Source: Patescibacteria group bacterium (GTDB taxonomy: Bacteria > Patescibacteriota > Minisyncoccia > Minisyncoccales > CG1-02-41-26). Taken from it: a stretch of DNA of 8,852 bases. Below, piece by piece: positions 5,286 through 8,852 of this stretch. The notes beneath the pieces are model-generated. The model saw only the letters and a list, made by a program, of their open reading frames with translations, searched no databases and was not told where the DNA came from. The DNA is taken from NCBI GenBank assembly GCA_018830365.1, contig JAHJSK010000077.1, positions 1 through 8,852 of the forward strand, in the 5' to 3' direction. The first letter of the stretch is position 1. Every line of letters begins with the position of its first letter. A program made the translations under genes and the position numbers.

Positions 5286-5610
5286 AAACTAATTTTCCTT
5301 TATCTAACACATCTTCAATAAAAGAATCGCCAAGCTCCATTCTTTCTTTAATTTCTCGGGGATTATAAACTAATACATCTACTGGTATTTCTCTGTCAGA
5401 GAGAATTTTATCCACATCAGATATTCGATCTAATTTTCTTTTTTTACTATTCTTTATTATTAAAAAATCTACATCGGAATCTTCAGTAAAATTCCCCCAG
5501 ACAAAAGAACCAAAAAGATAAATCTTTAAAGGTCGGTATTCTTCTTTTATTTTTTTCACCATTTTCTTTATTTCTTTTTTATATTTTTCTTTTAATTGAG
5601 CTTTGGTCAT
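5275..5610 (-). CDS. MNT-type minimal nucleotidyltransferase
   Basis: The 111-residue protein carries the pol-beta nucleotidyltransferase signature GSFVWGNFTEDSDVDFLI (about 34-51), with metal-binding D46 and D48 and a third acidic residue D78 in PVDVLVY. This is the length and layout of minimal nucleotidyltransferases encoded beside HEPN genes. In characterised MntA/HepT pairs the enzyme transfers AMP to the HEPN partner and neutralises it. By analogy this would be the antitoxin, but that is inference. The gene precedes and overlaps the HEPN gene by 11 bp. The ATG at 5610 has no Shine-Dalgarno sequence. The basic N-terminus (KKEIKKMVKKIK) is a predicted helix. The pair sits between dnaN and dnaJ, bracketed by repeat modules. 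Confidence 0.9.
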   Translation of the reverse strand: MTKAQLKEKYKKEIKKMVKKIKEEYRPLKIYLFGSFVWGNFTEDSDVDFLIIKNSKKRKLDRISDVDKILSDREIPVDVLVYNPREIKERMELGDSFIEDVLDKGKLVYAK

Positions 5611-5713
5611 AATTAAGTTAATTTTTTTCCAAAAATTTAAAAATATAATCGCAATGCTAATAATAATCTTTCAAGCAATCGGAAATTGAAAAATAAGCCC
5701 AAAACACTCAAGC

Positions 5714-5763
5714 GGGGTTTATTTACTATAAACAAACCCCGGACATTTGGATGGGGTTTGTTT
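5714..5763. repeat. Three-arm GGGGTTT/AAACCCC structure with alternative hairpins
   Basis: Arm 1 (5714-5725) and arm 2 (5729-5740) form a 12-bp stem with one A-C mismatch. Arm 2 (5730-5740) can instead pair perfectly over 11 bp with arm 3 (5753-5763). Arm 3 is followed by CGATTTTTT, so on the plus strand the second hairpin looks like an intrinsic terminator and the first like its competitor. No plus-strand gene is nearby, and the region also reads as a HEPN remnant on the minus strand. Confidence 0.5.
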
Positions 5764-5840
5764 CGATTTTTTACATCCATTTAAAAGAGAAATTAAATCA
5801 AGGATTTTGAATTTCTTTAATTTTTTATTAGCAGAGGTTT
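5719..5840 (-). pseudogene. Remnant of a second HEPN gene
   Basis: The minus-strand peptide KILDLISLLNGCKKSK matches KIHDLISLLNSCKKIE of the intact HEPN protein at 4869-5285. The DNA is also close: TTTAAAAGAGAAATTAAATC occurs in both, at 5079-5098 and 5780-5799. In the remnant the conserved histidine of KIHDL is leucine. Upstream the frame breaks where hairpin repeats begin (5842). Downstream the open frame runs to TAA at 5721-5719 through PSKCPGFVYSK, which may echo the intact protein's YPGGYTELYSK with an internal deletion. It is a partial, decayed duplicate and makes no useful product. Confidence 0.6.
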
Positions 5841-5841
5841 A

Positions 5842-5871
5842 CCAGATATGTCCCGCTAAGCGGGACACTGG
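5842..5871. repeat. Bulged hairpin repeat, copy 2
   Basis: CCAG (5842-5845) pairs with CTGG (5868-5871), ATA is bulged, and TGTCCCGC (5849-5856) pairs with GCGGGACA (5860-5867) around TAA. It belongs to the same family as copies 1 and 3, and GAGA separates it from copy 3. Confidence 0.8.
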
Positions 5872-5876
5872 CGAGA

Positions 5877-5904
5877 CCAGATATGCCCCTTATCGGGGCA
5901 CTGG
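5877..5904. repeat. Bulged hairpin repeat, copy 3
   Basis: CCAG (5877-5880) pairs with CTGG (5901-5904), ATA is bulged, and TGCCCC (5884-5889) pairs with GGGGCA (5895-5900) around TTATC. Relative to copy 2 the stem changed on both sides while remaining paired, and the flanks and bulge are identical. Confidence 0.8.
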
Positions 5905-5915
5905 CACAGCGCAAC

Positions 5916-5934
5916 AATGGGATGGTTAATTTAC
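5916..5934. repeat. Linker repeat shared with 4762-4780
   Basis: AATGGGATGGTTAATTTAC differs from the 4762-4780 copy at two of 19 positions. It runs directly into the ACCCC palindrome at 5933. Confidence 0.6.
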
Positions 5935-5970
5935 CCCTCACCTTTTTTAAAATTAAAAAAGGTGAGGGGT
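5933..5970. terminator. Perfect palindrome 3' of dnaN; probable bidirectional terminator
   Basis: An 18-bp perfect stem (5933-5950 with 5953-5970) with a 2-base loop has ACCCCTCACC/GGTGAGGGGT ends and a T6/A6 inner part. It lies 45 bp past the dnaN stop. No long U-run follows on the minus strand (AAATTAACC), while the plus side has TTTAATC. A very stable hairpin could also protect the mRNA 3' end. Confidence 0.55.
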
Positions 5971-6015
5971 TTAATCACATGTCCGCATGCTTTCAAAATA
6001 CTTTCCGATATATGA

Positions 6016-7149
6016 TTAGATATTCTTTGTTGGCATTAAAACATAAACATAACTCTCGTCTCCTACTGGTTTTATTGTTACAGGTCCTTCACCCTCGCTT
6101 ATTCCAAAAATAATTTCTGAACTTTTTATGTTATTTAAGCCGTCTAATAAAAATTTATAATTAAAAGACATTTCAATTTCTTGTTCTATTTTTTTTTCTA
6201 TTTTTATCGGTAAATAAATTTCGGTCTTACCTATATCTGGGCTTTGGGAAAATATTTTTAATTGATTTTTTTGCGGGATAATATTTAATTTAATTGTTGA
6301 AATTTTACCGCTAAAAAGTCCTGCTTTTTTAATTTGAGTTTGAAATTCTTCTCTATTTATAATAATTTGCGTTGTGTATTTTTTGGGGATAATCTCTTGA
6401 TAATTTAAATATTCCCCACCTATTAAGCGAGAGGAAAAATGAATTTCAGGATAAGAAGTTTCCTCTTCTAACCATTCAAATAAAACTTGATTAACATTAT
6501 AATGAATATTTAAATCGTTTGGTCTTAAAGATAAAATATTTATCAATTCTTTAGCTGTTGTTTGGGGAAGAATAAAAGAAAAATCTTTATTGATTTTTTG
6601 AGGTAAATTAATAACTTTTTCAGCTAACCGAAAACCATCAGTTGCGGCTATTTTTATTTCTTCTTTTTTAAAAGAAAAATAAATCCCTGAAATTTCTGGC
6701 CTTATTTGACTATAAGAAGGGATATTAACAATTTGATTTAATCCTTGATTTAATTTTTCACCCCTAATTTTTATAGAATTTTCTATTTCAATTTTAGGAA
6801 TAATAGGAAAATCATCTAAATTAATTCCTTGAATTTGAATTTCTTGATTTTCAGTTTTTAAAATTAAATTTCCTTTTTCTGATTCTAATTTAATCACTTC
6901 TTCTTTAATAAAATCAATTACTGATTTCAAAAAAGAAGCGGGGATTAATGCTTTTCCTTCTCGTTTAATTTCAGATAAAATCCACCAAATAATACTTATT
7001 TCTAGATTAGTTGCGCTTAATTTTAAAAAACTTTTTTCTGTTTCTAATAAAACATTATTTAAAACAACTAGATTGGCGTTTTTTCTAGTTATATGTTCAA
7101 TAATATTTAATCCTTGATTTAATTTTTCTTTAAAAATATTTAATTCCAT
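6016..7149 (-). CDS. dnaN: DNA polymerase III subunit beta (sliding clamp)
   Basis: The 377-residue protein is of normal clamp length. It shows the clamp landmarks LSATNLEISI (44-53), EGKALIPASFL (64-74), RPEISGIYF (150-158), ATDGFRLAEK (169-178), SRLIGGEYLNYQEIIPK in the third-domain region and the C-terminal YVYVLMPTKNI. DnaN dimerises into a ring that tethers the replicative polymerase and other enzymes to DNA. Compared with common clamps, a short acidic insertion (WLEEETSYPEIH) precedes SRLIGG; it looks like lineage variation. It follows dnaA in the same direction, the classical order, but with a 281-bp gap and its own promoter-like sequence. There is no Shine-Dalgarno sequence; the ATG at 7149 matches the family start. 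Confidence 0.96.
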   Translation of the reverse strand: MELNIFKEKLNQGLNIIEHITRKNANLVVLNNVLLETEKSFLKLSATNLEISIIWWILSEIKREGKALIPASFLKSVIDFIKEEVIKLESEKGNLILKTENQEIQIQGINLDDFPIIPKIEIENSIKIRGEKLNQGLNQIVNIPSYSQIRPEISGIYFSFKKEEIKIAATDGFRLAEKVINLPQKINKDFSFILPQTTAKELINILSLRPNDLNIHYNVNQVLFEWLEEETSYPEIHFSSRLIGGEYLNYQEIIPKKYTTQIIINREEFQTQIKKAGLFSGKISTIKLNIIPQKNQLKIFSQSPDIGKTEIYLPIKIEKKIEQEIEMSFNYKFLLDGLNNIKSSEIIFGISEGEGPVTIKPVGDESYVYVLMPTKNI

Positions 7150-7396
7150 AATTATAATTATATTAATTTAATTTATTATTTATTACTATTATATAACTAA
7201 AAAATAATAATTCAAATACAAAAATAGTTATTTTTTATTGATTTATTTAACCAAATCAATGTTTATTATTTTTAATAACTTGTTGAGAAATTAGTAAAAA
7301 CTTAATGAAAAGTTTTGGAAAATTTAAACAACATTTTTTTTAATAAAATATTGTCCCCGCGTTTTATTAAAGTTTTTCTCTTTTTATTCTCTTTTT
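7150..7396. other. AT-rich dnaA-dnaN spacer; possible origin region without visible DnaA boxes
   Basis: About 250 bases, almost all A and T, separate dnaN from the palindrome after dnaA. Bacterial origins often flank dnaA, and such AT-rich DNA could serve as an unwinding element. I found no TTATNCACA-type DnaA box on either strand, and even the CACA/TGTG core is absent. A dnaN promoter-like pair lies at 7188-7215. If there is an origin here it uses divergent boxes; the other usual site, upstream of dnaA, is outside the window. Confidence 0.3.
7188..7215 (-). promoter_or_regulatory. Possible dnaN promoter
   Basis: On the minus strand TTGAAT (7215-7210) and a perfect TATAAT (7193-7188) are separated by 16 bp, about 38 nt upstream of the dnaN ATG. 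This supports separate transcription of dnaN. The surrounding DNA is so AT-rich that chance matches are likely. Confidence 0.45.
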
Positions 7397-7430
7397 ACCC
7401 CTCACCTTTTTTTAAAAAAAGGTGAGGGGT
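7397..7430. terminator. Perfect 34-bp palindrome abutting the dnaA stop; probable terminator
   Basis: ACCCCTCACCTTTTTTT (7397-7413) and its exact complement (7414-7430) form a 17-bp stem with no separate loop. It begins at the base after the dnaA TAA (7433-7431). The outer arms are identical to those of the palindrome after dnaN. It probably marks the dnaA transcript end, although the following minus-strand bases (AAAAAGAG) are not U-rich. Confidence 0.6.
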
Positions 7431-8828
7431 TTATACTGCCATATTATAAAGTTTTTGTTTTATTGAATTTATTTCCGATAGTAAATCATCATTTTCTTTC
7501 ACTCCTTTATTTATTTTGTCCCACGCATACATAACAGTGGTATGGTCTTTTCCATTAAATTTTCTTCCAATACAAGGAAAAGATTCTTTTAATTCTTCTC
7601 TTAATAAGTACATTATTATCTGTCTTGGTTTGACAATTTCTTTTCTTCTGCTTATTAAAAATAATTCTTTTTCTGTTAAATTATAAAAATTACTTACTGC
7701 TTGAACAATATTTTTAAAATTTGTTTTCTTTTTAGGAAAAAGAATTAAGTTTTTTAAAAGATGTTTGACTGTTTCAAAATCAAGGGTTTGATTGTTCATC
7801 TTTTTAAAAAAAAGCAATTTATTTAAAGCGCCTTCTAATTCTCGTATATTATCTCTAATGTTCGAAGAAATATATTCCAAGATTTCATTTTCTAATTCAA
7901 GATTTTTTTCCATTGCTTTGGTTTTTAATATCGCCATTCTTGTTTCAATGTCAGGAATACCTATGTCAATAATCATTCCGCCTTCAAATCGGGACATTAG
8001 TCGTTTTTCTAATGAAGGGATTGCTTTGGGCGGAACATCGGAGGAAACAATTATTTGTTTTTGAGAATGATAAAGGAGATTAAAAATATGGAAAAATTCT
8101 TCTTGTGATTTTTCTTTGCCTGTAAAAAATTGAATATCATCTATAATAAAAACATCTATTTCTTTGGACTCTTTTTTAAAATCAGCGATTTTTTGACTTT
8201 TTATAGCATCTATTATTTCTGAAACAAGCCTTTCGCAGGAAATATATTTAATTTTTTTATTAGGGAACAATTCGGCTATCCGATTTCCAGTTGCCTGAAT
8301 AAGATGAGTTTTTCCTAACCCTACCCCTCCATAAATAAATAAAGGATTATATGCGGAGCCAGGCGCTTCAGAAATGGCCCATGCCGCGGCTTGCGCCATT
8401 TGATTAAAGCTTCCAACAATAAAATTATTAAAAGAGTAGGAAGGATTAAGATTTGTTTTTTTATCAACAGACAATTCTCGCAAAGGAAGGCGAGTGGAAA
8501 TAATTTCTTCCTCTTCCTTCAATTTTTTTAAAGGGTTATTTTTTGTTTCCTCTAAAATTTTTTTTAAAGGATTGTAAGGATTAATTAAAAAATCAAGACT
8601 TTTAATTTCAGGGTCTAAATTTCTCAAAATTTTTAATATTAAAGAAGAATATTTATTATTTATCCATTCTTTGGCAAAAGAATTTTCCACGCAAATAGTT
8701 ATTTCTCCATTTTTGTTGGAAATAATGTTCGTGCTTTTAAGCCAAGTGGCAAAATTAGCTCTGGAAACAGAAAATTGAATTTGAGCTAAAACAATTTGCC
8801 AAAGTTCCTCATTGGTTAGAATGGTCAT
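7431..8828 (-). CDS. dnaA: Chromosomal replication initiator protein DnaA
   Basis: The 465-residue protein has all four DnaA domains. The N-terminal interaction domain (about 1-85) is followed by a short charged linker (about 86-125). The AAA+ domain has Walker A GGVGLGKT (167-174), Walker B FIIDD (227-231), the box VII segment RLMSRF (276-281) and sensor II REL (329-331). The C-terminal DNA-binding domain carries the signature CIGRKFNGKDHTTVMYA (419-435). DnaA binds the origin as an ATP-dependent filament and opens it. In the signature, GRKFNGKDHTTV replaces the common GRxFGGRDHSTV; the K for R is conservative. The ATG at 8828 gives a normal N-terminus (LTNEELWQIVLAQIQ). No Shine-Dalgarno sequence is visible in the 24 bases left before the window edge. 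Confidence 0.98.
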   Translation of the reverse strand: MTILTNEELWQIVLAQIQFSVSRANFATWLKSTNIISNKNGEITICVENSFAKEWINNKYSSLILKILRNLDPEIKSLDFLINPYNPLKKILEETKNNPLKKLKEEEEIISTRLPLRELSVDKKTNLNPSYSFNNFIVGSFNQMAQAAAWAISEAPGSAYNPLFIYGGVGLGKTHLIQATGNRIAELFPNKKIKYISCERLVSEIIDAIKSQKIADFKKESKEIDVFIIDDIQFFTGKEKSQEEFFHIFNLLYHSQKQIIVSSDVPPKAIPSLEKRLMSRFEGGMIIDIGIPDIETRMAILKTKAMEKNLELENEILEYISSNIRDNIRELEGALNKLLFFKKMNNQTLDFETVKHLLKNLILFPKKKTNFKNIVQAVSNFYNLTEKELFLISRRKEIVKPRQIIMYLLREELKESFPCIGRKFNGKDHTTVMYAWDKINKGVKENDDLLSEINSIKQKLYNMAV

Positions 8829-8852
8829 AAGAATGAATTTAGAATTTTGAAT

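Noticed and set aside
5747..6113. Plus-strand open frames across 5747-5929 and 5883-6113
   Set aside because: They are made of palindromic repeats, the HEPN remnant and antisense of dnaN, with no recognisable protein features.
8829..8852. Origin or dnaA promoter upstream of dnaA
   Set aside because: Only 24 bases are available, with no clear promoter or DnaA box.

Overview
The window looks like a chromosomal segment from an uncultivated, AT-rich bacterium of the Patescibacteria/CPR type (Parcubacteria-like). This is inferred from the AT-rich dnaA and dnaN, the lack of clear Shine-Dalgarno sequences, the abundance of four-helix-bundle (23S rRNA IVP-like) genes, an MNT/HEPN pair, and short GC-rich palindromes scattered between and inside genes. 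No marker in the window proves the phylum.

All recognisable host genes lie on the minus strand. Reading from the right edge, they are dnaA (8828-7431), dnaN (7149-6016), an overlapping MNT nucleotidyltransferase/HEPN pair (5610-4869), dnaJ (4657-3548), a four-helix-bundle gene (3379-3008), tRNA-Lys(UUU) (2955-2885), a DUF2330-like membrane protein (2524-614) and a fragment of a dihydroorotate dehydrogenase gene (604-362). The left edge holds the 3' end of an IS66-family element on the plus strand. Its inferred right terminus at about 365 cuts the pyrD fragment.

The spaces between genes are the most distinctive part. They hold decayed gene pieces: the start of a four-helix-bundle gene, the end of an XRE regulator and part of a second HEPN gene. 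They also hold at least five kinds of small repeat. (1) CCTGCC...GGCAGG palindromes at 290-309 and 2586-2604; the second splits the XRE remnant, and removing exactly 19 bp restores its frame. (2) Three hairpins with a conserved AGATA-TG...CA-CTGG frame and different but still complementary stems. (3) ACCCCTCACC palindromes just 3' of dnaA, dnaN and the HEPN gene. (4) A 26-bp inverted repeat around the four-helix-bundle gene. (5) A perfect 60-bp tandem duplication beside dnaJ.

Repeat kinds 2 and 3, joined by a shared 19-nt linker, form a composite module that occurs twice in direct orientation, on either side of the MNT/HEPN pair. This is the strongest candidate for an undescribed arrangement: a toxin-antitoxin-like cassette bracketed by repeats and inserted between dnaN and dnaJ.

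Functionally, DnaA and DnaN form the replication initiation and sliding-clamp core, DnaJ is the Hsp40 co-chaperone, and the MNT/HEPN pair is a probable toxin-antitoxin or defence unit. The 281-bp dnaA-dnaN spacer is very AT-rich but shows no canonical DnaA box.
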